Shown piece after piece: positions 18,722-27,167 of a stretch of DNA of 64,000 bases (positions within the stretch are counted from its first letter, which is position 1; the number at the start of each line of letters is the position of its first letter). Position numbers and translations under genes: made by a program. The notes under the pieces are model-generated. The model was not told the DNA's origin. It saw only the letters and a program-made list of their open reading frames with translations, and did no database searches. The stretch comes from Catellatospora bangladeshensis (GTDB taxonomy: Bacteria; Actinomycetota; Actinomycetes; Mycobacteriales; Micromonosporaceae), in the NCBI RefSeq assembly GCF_016862575.1, contig NZ_BONF01000004.1:124001-188000 (forward strand), given 5' to 3'.

Positions 18722-19493
18722 GCGCAAGCCTCTCCTGGAGGTCGACAACGTCACGCTCCGCTTCGGCGGCGTGGTGGCGCTGGATAAGGTGGACTTCACC
18801 CTCTACGAGGGCGAGATCCTCGGCCTGATCGGCCCGAACGGGGCCGGCAAGACCACCTGCTTCAACGCCATGACCGGCGTCTACATGCCGACCGACGGCG
18901 CCATCCGGTTCCGGGGGCAGCAGATCAGCGGCAAGAAGCGCCACAAGATCACGAAGATGGGCATCGCCCGCACGTTCCAGAACATCCGTCTCTTCCCGGA
19001 GATGACGGCGCTGGAGAACGTGCAGGTGGGCGCCGACGCGCACAACCGGGGCAGCGTGCCCAGCGCGATGCTGCGCCTGCCCCGCTTCTGGCAGGAGGAG
19101 CGCCGCGGCATCAAGCGTGCCGAGGAGCTGCTGGAGTTCGTCGGCATCAAGGGCCGCACGCACGAGCTGGCCCGGAACCTGCCCTACGGCGACCAGCGCC
19201 GCCTGGAGATCGCGCGGGCGCTGGCCACCGACCCGACCCTGCTCTGCCTGGACGAGCCGGCCGCCGGCTTCAACCCGGCGGAGAAGGTAGCGCTGCTCGA
19301 GCTGATCCGCAAGATCCGTGACTCGGGCGTGACCGTGCTGCTCATCGAGCACGACATGCGGCTGGTCATGGGCGTGACGGACCGGATCGTCGTGCTCGAG
19401 TTCGGCAAGAAGATCGCCGAGGGCACCCCGGCCGAGGTCCGGGACAACCCGAAGGTGGTCGCCGCGTACCTGGGAGTCCCCGATGCTGCTTGA
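18714..19493 (+). CDS. livG: Branched-chain amino acid ABC transporter ATP-binding protein LivG
   Basis: This 259-residue ATPase has Walker A GLIGPNGAGKTTCFNAM, a Q-loop with RTFQNIRLFPEM, the degenerate signature region LPYGDQRRLEIARALATDP and Walker B LLCLDEPAAGFNP, followed by the H-loop LLIEHDMRLVMGV. The absence of the classical LSGGQ in favour of LPYGDQRRLE is normal for LivG. GTG 18714 overlaps livM and its end overlaps the livF start. Confidence 0.95.
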
Positions 19494-20193
19494 GATCGAC
19501 AATGTCACGCTGCACTACGGGCGGATCAAGGCGCTGCACGGCATCAGCATCCACGTCAACGAGGGTGAGGTCGTCGCGCTGATCGGCGCGAACGGCGCCG
19601 GCAAGTCGACGACGATGCGGGCCATCTCCGGCCTGCGGGCGATCTCGTCGGGCGCGATCCGCTTCCAGGGCGAGGACATCAGCAAGGTCCGCGCGGACCT
19701 GCGGGTGGTCAAGGGCATCTGCCAGTCACCGGAGGGCCGGGGCGTGTTCCCCGGTATGACGGTGAAGGAGAACCTGGAGATGGGCGCGTACATGCGCCGC
19801 GACAACGCCGCCATCGCCGAGGACATGGAGCGGGTGTTCACCCTGTTCCCGCGGCTCAAGGAGCGCATCAAGCAGGCGGGCGGCACCCTGTCCGGCGGCG
19901 AGCAGCAGATGCTCGCCGTGGGCCGGGCGCTGATGGGCCGGCCGAAGCTGCTGCTGCTCGACGAGCCGTCGATGGGCCTGGCGCCGATGCTGATCCAGCA
20001 GATCTTCAACATCATCACGGAGATCAACCAGCAGGGCACCACGGTGCTGGTGGTGGAGCAGAACGCCCAGCAGGCGCTGTCGCGCGCGCACCGGGCGTAC
20101 GTGCTGGAGACGGGCAACATCGTCAAGGAGGGTTCGGGCGCGGACCTGCTGCACGACCCGGCGGTGAAGGCGGCCTACCTGGGCGTGGCCTGA
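19483..20193 (+). CDS. livF: Branched-chain amino acid ABC transporter ATP-binding protein LivF
   Basis: This 236-residue ATPase has Walker [19 protein letters not shown], signature [18 protein letters not shown] and Walker [15 protein letters not shown], with the H-loop [13 protein letters not shown]; the LSGGEQQ and SMGLAPM wording is typical of LivF. It ends the liv operon and is followed by a long GC hairpin. Together with LivG it energises the LivH/LivM channel. Confidence 0.95.
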   Translation: MLLEIDNVTLHYGRIKALHGISIHVNEGEVVALIGANGAGKSTTMRAISGLRAISSGAIRFQGEDISKVRADLRVVKGICQSPEGRGVFPGMTVKENLEMGAYMRRDNAAIAEDMERVFTLFPRLKERIKQAGGTLSGGEQQMLAVGRALMGRPKLLLLDEPSMGLAPMLIQQIFNIITEINQQGTTVLVVEQNAQQALSRAHRAYVLETGNIVKEGSGADLLHDPAVKAAYLGVA

Positions 20194-20207
20194 TCCGCGA
20201 GGACGAC

Positions 20208-20252
20208 GGCGGCCCGTCGCCACGGCTCCGAGAGCCGTGGCGGCGGGCCGCC
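20208..20252 (+). terminator. Terminator of the liv operon
   Basis: A 21-base stem (20208-20228 with 20232-20252) with one G-T pair closes on a 3-base loop just after livF. It lies before the next ABC operon, so it most likely ends the liv transcript. Confidence 0.8.
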
Positions 20253-20296
20253 GCGCTGTGCGCGGTCATGGGCCGAACCGACCTGCCCTGAACTCA

Positions 20297-20333
20297 CTTT
20301 GCGTTACCGTGAATCATCACACGGTACGCAAAG
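20297..20333 (+). promoter_or_regulatory. Near-perfect palindrome over the translation start region
   Basis: CTTTGCGTTACCGTG (20297-20311) and CACGGTACGCAAAG (20320-20333) are reverse complements except for one extra base, around an 8-base centre. The right arm runs into the AAGGGG ribosome site of the binding-protein gene. It could be an operator for a dimeric repressor, or an RNA hairpin that hides the ribosome site. Confidence 0.6.
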
Positions 20334-20342
20334 GGGATGGAT

Positions 20343-21227
20343 GTGCTCAAGAGACTGATTCCGGTCGGAGCGATCGCTCTCGCGCTGGCCGCCGGCGGCT
20401 GCGGCGGCGGTGGCGAGCCGTCGGGCACCCCGACCGGCGCCGCCCCGTCCGTCTCGGTCAACCCGACCCTGGCGGCGATGGTCCCGGACGCGATCAAGTC
20501 CGACGGCAAGATCCTGGTCGGCACGGACGCCACCTACGCCCCGAACGAGTTCCTCGCCGAGGACGGCAGCACCGTGGTCGGCTTCGACATCGACCTGTTC
20601 AAGGCCGTGGCACAGACGCTCGGGCTGCAGGTCGAGGTGCAGCCCGCCACGTTCGGCGACATCATCCCGGGCGTGCAGTCGGGCAAGTACGAGGTCGGCG
20701 TCTCCTCGTTCACGGTCAACCCCGAGCGCAAGAAGCAGTCCCAGATGGTGACCTACTTCAACGCGGGCACGCAGTGGGCGGTCAAGACCGGCAACCCGGC
20801 CGGGATCGACCCGAACAACCCGTGCGGCAAGCGCATCGCCGTGCAGCGCGACACCGTGCAGGCCGAGGACATCGCCAAGCGCTCCGAGGCGTGCGTCGCG
20901 GCGGGCAAGCCGGCCGTGGCGATCAGCCCGTACCCGGGCCAGGACCAGGTCGCCAACTCCGTGGTCACCGGCAAGGACGACGCCATGCTCGCCGACTCGC
21001 CCATCACGGCGTACGCGGTCAAGCAGTCCAACGGCCAGCTCGAGGTCATCGGCGACGTGTACGACGCCGCGCCCTACGGCTACGTGGTGAACAACGACCA
21101 GGCGCAGCTCGCCCAGGCGCTGCAGGCGGCCGTCAACGAGCTGATCCAGAACGGCACCTACGGCAAGATCCTCGAACAGTGGGGCGTGCAGGCCGGCGCC
21201 GTGCCGAACTCGCAGATCAACCCGTAG
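20343..21227 (+). CDS. Polar amino acid ABC transporter, substrate-binding lipoprotein
   Basis: This extracellular solute-binding protein of family 3 has 294 residues. The lipoprotein signal [19 protein letters not shown] ends in a lipobox Cys. The mature domain has [40 protein letters not shown] and the typical [20 protein letters not shown] hinge region. GTG 20343 is preferred over ATG 20337 because AAGGGG (20331-20336) is then 6 nt away. The exact amino acid is not readable. It is followed at once by its permease and ATPase genes. Confidence 0.9.
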   Translation: MLKRLIPVGAIALALAAGGCGGGGEPSGTPTGAAPSVSVNPTLAAMVPDAIKSDGKILVGTDATYAPNEFLAEDGSTVVGFDIDLFKAVAQTLGLQVEVQPATFGDIIPGVQSGKYEVGVSSFTVNPERKKQSQMVTYFNAGTQWAVKTGNPAGIDPNNPCGKRIAVQRDTVQAEDIAKRSEACVAAGKPAVAISPYPGQDQVANSVVTGKDDAMLADSPITAYAVKQSNGQLEVIGDVYDAAPYGYVVNNDQAQLAQALQAAVNELIQNGTYGKILEQWGVQAGAVPNSQINP

Positions 21228-21230
21228 GCC

Positions 21231-22208
21231 ATGTCCGAGCCGACGCCCTCGGCCACGCCGGTGCCGCGGCAGGCCGACCCGATCAAGGCCGTTCCGGTCC
21301 GGCACCCGGGACGGTGGGTCGCCATCGCGGTGATCGCGGTGCTCGCCGCGATGTTCGTGCACATGCTGTTCACGAACAAGGCGTTCAACTGGCCGTTCAT
21401 GTTCGAGAACATGTTCCGGCCGCCGGTCATCAAGGGCCTGTGGGGCACCGTCAGCATCACCGTGCTCGCCATGATCATCGGTGTGCTGCTGGGCATCGTG
21501 GTGGCGGTGTGCCGGCTGTCGGAGAACCCGATCCTGCGCGGCGCGTCGTGGGTGTACACCTGGTTCTTCCGGGCCGTGCCCCGCCTGGTCCTGCTGACCG
21601 TCATGGGAAACCTGGGGCTGCTGTGGCCGCGCCTGGAGATCGGCGTGCCGTTCGACGTGTACATCGGCAAGCTGTTCGGGGTCGAGGACGCCAACTGGCG
21701 CTTCCTCGGCTTCACCACGCGGGACATCCTCAGCGGGTTCGCGGTCGGCGTGCTCGGCCTGGCGCTGTCGGAGGCCGCGTACATGGCCGAGATCGTGCGG
21801 GCCGGCATGCTGTCGGTCGACCCCGGCCAGGAGGAGGCCGCCACGGCGCTGGGCATGAGCCGCGGCAAGGCGCTGCGGCGGGTCGTGCTGCCGCAGGCCA
21901 TGCGCGTGATCATCCCGCCCACCGGCAACGAGACCATCGCCATGCTCAAGGACACCTCGCTGCTGATCGCCGTCCCGGTCACCGCCGAGCTGTTCTTTCA
22001 GCTCGACGCGATCGGCAAGCGCACCTTCCAGATCTTCCCGATGTACGTCGCCGCGATCCTCTGGTACCTGTTCCTGGTCAGCATCCTGCTGGTGGGGCAG
22101 TACTTCCTGGAGCGCCGGTTCGCCCGCGGCTACGGCCGCAGCGGCGCGGCCAAGCTGAAGCTCGAAGGCCTCGCCGCCGAGCACGGAGGAAAGCCGGAAC
22201 TGCCATGA
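21231..22208 (+). CDS. Polar amino acid ABC transporter permease
   Basis: This HisM/GlnP-type permease has 325 residues. A hydrophilic N-terminus of about 30 residues precedes the first helix. The family features are [20 protein letters not shown], a [20 protein letters not shown] segment and the ATPase-contact loop [20 protein letters not shown] followed by [20 protein letters not shown]. The loop insertion around residues 140-165 makes it longer than the usual 220-280. It begins 3 bp after the binding-protein stop and overlaps the ATPase gene as ATGA. Confidence 0.92.
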   Translation: MSEPTPSATPVPRQADPIKAVPVRHPGRWVAIAVIAVLAAMFVHMLFTNKAFNWPFMFENMFRPPVIKGLWGTVSITVLAMIIGVLLGIVVAVCRLSENPILRGASWVYTWFFRAVPRLVLLTVMGNLGLLWPRLEIGVPFDVYIGKLFGVEDANWRFLGFTTRDILSGFAVGVLGLALSEAAYMAEIVRAGMLSVDPGQEEAATALGMSRGKALRRVVLPQAMRVIIPPTGNETIAMLKDTSLLIAVPVTAELFFQLDAIGKRTFQIFPMYVAAILWYLFLVSILLVGQYFLERRFARGYGRSGAAKLKLEGLAAEHGGKPELP

Positions 22209-22978
22209 CCCACTCCGCCGAGCCCATGGTCCGCACCGAGAACGTGCACAAGTCCTTCGGCCACGTGCAGGTGCTGCGCGGCATCGACGTCACCGTGCCG
22301 CGCGGCAACGTCTGCGTCGTGCTCGGCCCGTCCGGCTCCGGCAAGTCCACCCTGCTGCGCTGCATCAACCACCTTGAGAAGATCGACTCCGGCCGGATCT
22401 GGGTCGACGGCAACCTCATCGGATACCGCCAGAAGGGCGACAAGCTCTACGAGCTGCACGACAAGGACGTCGCCGCGCAGCGCCGCGAGATCGGCATGGT
22501 CTTCCAGCGCTTCAACCTGTTTCCGCACATGTGCGCCCTGGAGAACGTCGTCGAAGCCCCCACCCAGGTCAAAGGCCAGACCAAGGCCCAGGCCTGGCGC
22601 CGCGGCATGGAGCTGCTCTCCCGCGTCGGCCTGGCCGACAAGGCCGGCAACTACCCCTCCCAGCTCTCCGGCGGTCAGCAGCAGCGCGTCGCCATCGCCC
22701 GCGCCCTCGCCATGGACCCCAAACTGATGCTCTTCGACGAGCCCACCAGCGCTCTCGACCCCGAACTCGTCGGCGACGTCCTAGACGCCATGAAGGACCT
22801 CGCCCGCTCCGGCATGACCATGGTCGTCGTCACCCACGAGATCGGCTTCGCCCGCGAGGTAGGCGACCAGCTCATCTTCATGGACGGCGGCGTCGTCGTC
22901 GAATCCGGCCACCCCCGCGAAGTCCTCACCAACCCCCAACACCCCCGCACCCGCGACTTCCTGTCCAAGGTCCTCTGA
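22205..22978 (+). CDS. Polar amino acid ABC transporter ATP-binding protein
   Basis: This 257-residue ATPase has Walker [19 protein letters not shown]-loop [20 protein letters not shown], signature [20 protein letters not shown], Walker [17 protein letters not shown] and H-loop [15 protein letters not shown], all as in GlnQ/HisP proteins. An insert around residues 75-90 ([16 protein letters not shown]) is a known variant in this subfamily. A much longer open frame upstream in the same register reads through the two previous genes and is not the true start. Confidence 0.94.
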   Translation: MTHSAEPMVRTENVHKSFGHVQVLRGIDVTVPRGNVCVVLGPSGSGKSTLLRCINHLEKIDSGRIWVDGNLIGYRQKGDKLYELHDKDVAAQRREIGMVFQRFNLFPHMCALENVVEAPTQVKGQTKAQAWRRGMELLSRVGLADKAGNYPSQLSGGQQQRVAIARALAMDPKLMLFDEPTSALDPELVGDVLDAMKDLARSGMTMVVVTHEIGFAREVGDQLIFMDGGVVVESGHPREVLTNPQHPRTRDFLSKVL

Positions 22979-22997
22979 CCCCCCCGCGCCTCTCTTG

Positions 22998-23058
22998 GTT
23001 GATCATGAACTTATGGCACGGCTCGGCGGCGTGTCGTGGCCGCAGGCTCCTGATCGAC
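22998..23058. repeat. Palindromic intergenic repeat B, copy 1 (right arm degenerate)
   Basis: This 61-bp element begins GTTGATCATGAACTTATGG. It aligns along its whole length with the reverse complement of copy 2 (23528-23588), but its right arm has drifted (CCTGATCGAC). Copies 1 and 2 flank the PPOX gene in inverted orientation. Confidence 0.8.
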
Positions 23059-23088
23059 TGCGCGCCAGGCGGCCGTTAGGGTGAGCGC

Positions 23089-23472
23089 ATGCCTACCGTC
23101 GCGGATCTCGAATTCGGCAACTACCTGCTGGTCACCACCTTCCGCAAGGACGGGCGGGCCGTGCCGACCCCGGTGTGGGCGGTCCGCGACGGCGCCGACA
23201 TCTACGTGTGGACGGTGACCGACAGCGGCAAGGTGAAGCGCCTGCGCCGCAGCAGCAAGGTCACCATCAGCGACTGCGACGTACGCGGCAAGGTCACCGG
23301 CCCCACCATCCCGGCCCGAGCCAAGCTGCTCGGCCCCGACGAGACCGCCGCCGTCCGCCACCTGCTGATCAAGAAGTACGGCATCCTCGGCCGCCTCACC
23401 CTCTGGGGCAGCCGCATCCGCCGCGGCCTCGACGGCACCATCGGCGTCCGCATCACCGCCCCCACCCCCTAA
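23089..23472 (+). CDS. PPOX-class F420-dependent enzyme
   Basis: This 127-residue protein of the pyridoxamine-phosphate-oxidase-like split-barrel fold belongs to the actinobacterial F420-binding subgroup. The motifs are YLLVTTFRKDGRAVPTPVWA, then IYVWTVTDSGKVKRLRRSSK and VTISDCDVRGKVTGP, where the Lys/Arg-rich strand binds the cofactor phosphate. The substrate is unknown. TAGGGT (23077-23082) stands 6 nt before ATG 23089, with no Shine-Dalgarno. It is flanked by inverted copies of repeat B. Confidence 0.85.
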   Translation: MPTVADLEFGNYLLVTTFRKDGRAVPTPVWAVRDGADIYVWTVTDSGKVKRLRRSSKVTISDCDVRGKVTGPTIPARAKLLGPDETAAVRHLLIKKYGILGRLTLWGSRIRRGLDGTIGVRITAPTP

Positions 23473-23527
23473 CCCCCACCCCCTAACCCCCCCCGCCGCC
23501 ACCGCCCCGCACCGGCTCGCCCAGTGC

Positions 23528-23588
23528 GTCGATCATGAAGTTGTGGCCATGACGCGCCGTCGAACCGTGCCATAAGTTCATGATCAAC
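23528..23588. repeat. Palindromic intergenic repeat B, copy 2
   Basis: This 61-bp element starts GTCGATCATGAAG and ends TAAGTTCATGATCAAC, with GACGCGCCGTCGAAC in the centre. It is the inverted partner of copy 1 and the same length as copy 3. Confidence 0.88.
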
Positions 23589-23634
23589 CGACGAGGGGGG
23601 CGCGGTGGGGTGGCGGGGGCGGCGGTGGGGGAGG

Positions 23635-23657
23635 GCGTCGGGGGGAGGGCATAAGCT
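23635..23657 (+). promoter_or_regulatory. Candidate polA promoter
   Basis: TAAGCT (23652-23657) lies 6 nt before the GTG start of polA with no Shine-Dalgarno. GCGTCGGGG sits exactly 17 bases upstream of it, the same geometry as at the uvr genes. The match to the PafBC-type element is weaker here. Confidence 0.4.
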
Positions 23658-23663
23658 CGTCGG

Positions 23664-26333
23664 GTGACTGAGACGCTGCTGCTGCTTGATGGGCATTCGC
23701 TGGCTTATCGGGCGTTCTTCGCGCTGCCGGTGGAGAACTTCAATACGACGACGGGGCAGCCCACCAACGCGGTGTACGGGTTCACGTCGATGCTGATCAA
23801 CGTGCTGCGGGACGAGCGGCCGACGCATGTCGCCGTGGCGTTCGACGTGTCGCGGCAGTCGTTCCGGACCGAGCAGTACGCCGAGTACAAGGCGGGCCGG
23901 TCCGAGACGCCCACCGACTTCAAGGGTCAGGTGAGCCTGGTCCAGGAGGTGCTGGACGCGCTGCGGATCTCCCACGTGCAGCTGGCGGGATACGAGGCCG
24001 ACGACGTCATCGCGACGCTGGCCCGGCAGGGCCGCGAGGCCGGCATGAAGGTGCTGATCTGCACCGGTGACCGCGACGCGCTGCAGCTGGTCACCGACGA
24101 CGTGACGGTGCTGTACCCGCGCAAGGGCGTGTCCGACCTGGCCCGGATGGACCCGGCGGCGGTGCTGGAGAAGTACGGCGTGCCCCCGCAGCGTTACCGC
24201 GACCTGGCCGCGCTGGTCGGCGAGAGCAGCGACAACCTGCCGGGCGTGCCGGGCGTGGGCCCGAAGACCGCGGCCAAGTGGATCACGCAGTACGACGGGC
24301 TCGACGGCGTCATCGCGCGGGTCGACGAGATCAAGGGCAAGGCCGGGGAGAGCCTGCGCGAGCACCTGGCCGGGGTGATGCGCAACCACCAGCTCAACCT
24401 GCTGCGCGACGACCTGGAGCTGCCGCTGGCGGTGCCCGCCTCGCACTGGACCACCTGGGACCGGGAGGCCGTGCACCAGGTGTTCGACACGCTGCAGTTC
24501 CGCGTCCTGCGCGACCGGCTGTACCAGTACCTCGACACGGCCGAGCCGGAGGTCGAGGCGGGCTTCGAGATCGACGGCACCGTGCTGACCGAGCCGGGCG
24601 CGCTGGCCGCGTGGCTGTCCGAGCAGGCCACCGGCCCGGTCGGGGTGGCGGTGGCGGGCACGTTCGGCCGGGGCACCGGCACGCTGACCGGCCTGGCGCT
24701 GGCCGCCGACCATGCCGCGGTATGGGTCGACCCGGCGGCGCTGGACGCGGCCGACGACGCCGCGCTGGCCGCCTGGCTGGCCGACGCGTCGCGGCCCAAG
24801 GTGCTGCACGACGCGAAGCCGGTGCTGCTGGCGTTCGCGGCGCGCGGCTGGCAGCTGGCCGGGCTCACCCACGACACCGCGCTGGCGGCCTATCTGGCCC
24901 GCCCCGACCAGCGCTCCTACGACCTGGCCGACCTGGCCGTGCGCTACCTGCACCGCGAGCTGCGCGCGGAGAAGCCGGAGGACTCCGGCCAGCTCGCGCT
25001 GGACTTCGGCGACGGCACCCCGGACCACGCCGCCGAGCAGGCGCTGATGCTGCGCGCCCGCGCCACCCTCGACCTGGTCGAGGCGCTGGCGGGGGAGCTG
25101 TCGCGCGGCGACGGGCAGCGGCTGCTGGCCGACGTGGAGCAGCCGCTGGTGCCGGTGCTGGCCGCGATGGAGCGCACCGGCATCGCCGCCGACACCGAAT
25201 ACCTCACCGAGCTGGAGTCGCAGTTCGCCGGTGAGGTGAAGGCGGCGGCGCAGGCCGCGTACGCGGTGGTGGGCCGGGAGTTCAACCTGGGCTCGCCCAA
25301 GCAGCTGCAGGAGATCCTGTTCGGCGAGCTGGCCCTGCCCAAGACCAAGAAGATCAAGACGGGGTACACCACCGACGCCGACGCGCTGCAGTGGCTGTTC
25401 GCGCAGACCCAGCACCCGCTGCTGGAGCACCTGCTGCGCCACCGCGACGTGGCCAAGCTGAAGACGACGGTGGACGGCCTGCTCAAGTCGGTCAGCGACG
25501 ACGGGCGCATCCACACCACGTTCTTCCAGACCGTCGCCGCGACGGGCCGGCTGTCCAGCACCGACCCGAACCTGCAGAACGTGCCGATCCGCACCGAGGA
25601 GGGCCGGCGCATCCGCCGCGCGTTCGTGGTCGGGCCGGGCTTCGAGTCGCTGCTGACCGCCGACTACAGCCAGATCGAGATGCGCATCATGGCGCACCTG
25701 TCGCGCGACGAGGGCCTGATCGAGGCCTTCGCGTCCGGCGAGGACCTGCACACCACGGTCGCGTCGAAGGTGTTCGCGACCGAGCAGGTCAGCGCCGAGC
25801 ACCGCCGCCGGATCAAGGCGATGTCGTACGGGCTGGCGTACGGCCTGTCGGCGTACGGGCTGTCGCAGCAGCTGGGCATCTCCACGGCCGAGGCGACGGG
25901 CCTGATGGAGGACTACTTCGCCCGCTTCGGCGGGGTGCGCGACTACCTGCGCGAGATCGTCGACCAGGCGCGTAAGGACGGCTACACCGCGACGATCCTG
26001 GGCCGCCGCCGCTACCTGCCCGACCTGACCAGCGACAACCGGCAGCGCCGGGAGATGGCCGAGCGGATGGCCCTCAACGCCCCGATCCAGGGCTCGGCCG
26101 CCGACGTCATCAAGCTGGCCATGCTGAACGTGGACCGAGCCCTGCGCGAGGCGGGCATGGCTTCCCGGATGCTGCTGCAGGTGCACGACGAGCTGGTGTT
26201 CGAGGTGGCCACCGGCGAGCGGCAGGGGCTGGAGGAGCTGGTGCGCCGCGAGATGGGCGGCGCCGTCGAGCTGTCCGTGCCGCTGGAGGTGTCGGTCGGC
26301 TCCGGCCACGACTGGAACGAGGCCGACCACTGA
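23664..26333 (+). CDS. polA: DNA polymerase I
   Basis: This 889-residue repair and Okazaki-fragment polymerase is complete. The 5'-3' exonuclease domain (about 1-300) has LLLDGHSLAYRAFFAL and ICTGDRDALQLVTDD. The middle domain keeps the 3'-5' exonuclease fold, but the catalytic acidic motif is replaced (VGVAVAGTFGRG), so proofreading is probably absent. The polymerase domain has motif A LLTADYSQIEMRIMAHLS, O-helix RRIKAMSYGLAYGLSAYG and motif C MLLQVHDELVFEV. A Tyr occupies the O-helix position that is Phe in E. coli. GTG 23664 fits the family N-terminus. Confidence 0.97.
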   Translation: MTETLLLLDGHSLAYRAFFALPVENFNTTTGQPTNAVYGFTSMLINVLRDERPTHVAVAFDVSRQSFRTEQYAEYKAGRSETPTDFKGQVSLVQEVLDALRISHVQLAGYEADDVIATLARQGREAGMKVLICTGDRDALQLVTDDVTVLYPRKGVSDLARMDPAAVLEKYGVPPQRYRDLAALVGESSDNLPGVPGVGPKTAAKWITQYDGLDGVIARVDEIKGKAGESLREHLAGVMRNHQLNLLRDDLELPLAVPASHWTTWDREAVHQVFDTLQFRVLRDRLYQYLDTAEPEVEAGFEIDGTVLTEPGALAAWLSEQATGPVGVAVAGTFGRGTGTLTGLALAADHAAVWVDPAALDAADDAALAAWLADASRPKVLHDAKPVLLAFAARGWQLAGLTHDTALAAYLARPDQRSYDLADLAVRYLHRELRAEKPEDSGQLALDFGDGTPDHAAEQALMLRARATLDLVEALAGELSRGDGQRLLADVEQPLVPVLAAMERTGIAADTEYLTELESQFAGEVKAAAQAAYAVVGREFNLGSPKQLQEILFGELALPKTKKIKTGYTTDADALQWLFAQTQHPLLEHLLRHRDVAKLKTTVDGLLKSVSDDGRIHTTFFQTVAATGRLSSTDPNLQNVPIRTEEGRRIRRAFVVGPGFESLLTADYSQIEMRIMAHLSRDEGLIEAFASGEDLHTTVASKVFATEQVSAEHRRRIKAMSYGLAYGLSAYGLSQQLGISTAEATGLMEDYFARFGGVRDYLREIVDQARKDGYTATILGRRRYLPDLTSDNRQRREMAERMALNAPIQGSAADVIKLAMLNVDRALREAGMASRMLLQVHDELVFEVATGERQGLEELVRREMGGAVELSVPLEVSVGSGHDWNEADH

Positions 26334-26396
26334 GCCGCCTGCCGTGACCGCACTCCGCGCGCCCCACTGCGCCGCGCGGGAGCGTCACCGTTGATC

Positions 26397-26438
26397 GAAG
26401 CCCCGTTCCACGCCGCTGCCGACGTGGAACGGGGCTTC
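26397..26438 (+). terminator. polA terminator hairpin
   Basis: A perfect 16-bp stem (26397-26412/26423-26438, loop 10) begins GAAGCCCCGTTCC. Its sequence resembles the uvrB terminator at 38040-38082. It stands between the convergent polA and gluconokinase genes. Confidence 0.8.
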
Positions 26439-26490
26439 GGCCGTAGACGGCTCCCGGCTCACCCCGGCGGCGGCGCGGACGGGGGCTTGC

Positions 26491-26997
26491 TCAGGATGGC
26501 CGGGACAGCTCCGCGACCGCCCGGTCGACGATCTCGTCCGGGGTGAGGGTGATCGGCACGACGACGGCGTTCTCGTCGGCGCCGGGCGGCTGCAGGTCGG
26601 CCAGCTGCGAGTCGAGCAGGCGCGGGTTGAAGAAGTGGCCGGGGCGGTGCGAGAGCCGGGAGGCCAGCAGCTCGCGCGAGCCGTCCAGGTAGACGATGCG
26701 CAGGCCGGGTGCGGCCTCGCGCAGGATGTCGCGGTAGTACCGCTTCAGCGCCGAGCAGGCCAGCACCGCGTCGACGCCCTCGTCCTGCTGCCGGCCCAGC
26801 CACTCGGCGCAGCGGCGCAGCCACGGCTCGCGGTCCTCGTCGGTCAGCGGGATGCCAGCCGACATCTTCATGACGTTGGCCTGCGGGTGCAGGTCGTCGC
26901 CGTCGGCGAAGACCGCGCCGAGGCCTTTGGCGATCTGGGTGCCGACCGTGGTCTTGCCGCTGCCGGAGACTCCCATGACGAGGGTCGAGGTGCTCAC
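26491..26997 (-). CDS. gntK: Gluconokinase
   Basis: This 168-residue kinase phosphorylates D-gluconate to 6-phosphogluconate, feeding the pentose phosphate route. Walker A is VMGVSGSGKTTVGTQIAKGL. The family block FADGDDLHPQANVMKMSAGI and PLTDEDREPWL follow, with ACSALKRYYRDILRE and GHFFNPRLLDSQLADLQPP near the end. Length and motif order match GntK. It stands alone between polA and the subtilase; no transporter or dehydrogenase for gluconate is next to it. Confidence 0.94.
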   Translation of the reverse strand: MSTSTLVMGVSGSGKTTVGTQIAKGLGAVFADGDDLHPQANVMKMSAGIPLTDEDREPWLRRCAEWLGRQQDEGVDAVLACSALKRYYRDILREAAPGLRIVYLDGSRELLASRLSHRPGHFFNPRLLDSQLADLQPPGADENAVVVPITLTPDEIVDRAVAELSRPS

Positions 26998-27061
26998 GCC
27001 GTGACACTACCCACCCGCGCCCCGCCACACCCGCCCCGCCACACCCGCCACGCCCCCTCCT

Positions 27062-27122
27062 GTTGATCATGAAGTTAGGGCAGTGACACGCCGTCGAACA
27101 CGCCCCTAAGTTCATGATCAAC
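27062..27122. repeat. Palindromic intergenic repeat B, copy 3
   Basis: This is the cleanest 61-bp copy: the arms GTTGATCATGAAGTTAGGG and CCCTAAGTTCATGATCAAC are nearly perfect complements around AGTGACACGCCGTCGAACACG. It lies between the upstream end of gntK and the 3' end of the subtilase gene. Confidence 0.9.
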
Positions 27123-27167
27123 GGGGAAGGGGGGCCGGGTGGGAGGCCCGGCCCCGGGGGGTGGGGG

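Noticed and set aside
20237-22978. A single 913-codon protein covering the polar amino acid ABC operon
   Set aside because: Only the last 257 residues (the ATPase) make sense; the rest is an out-of-frame reading of the binding-protein and permease genes.
23469-26330. A 953-codon open frame antisense to polA
   Set aside because: Its product is Arg/Gln/His/Val/Leu-rich low-complexity sequence typical of the complement of GC-rich coding DNA, without motifs or a start signal; polA on the other strand is certain.
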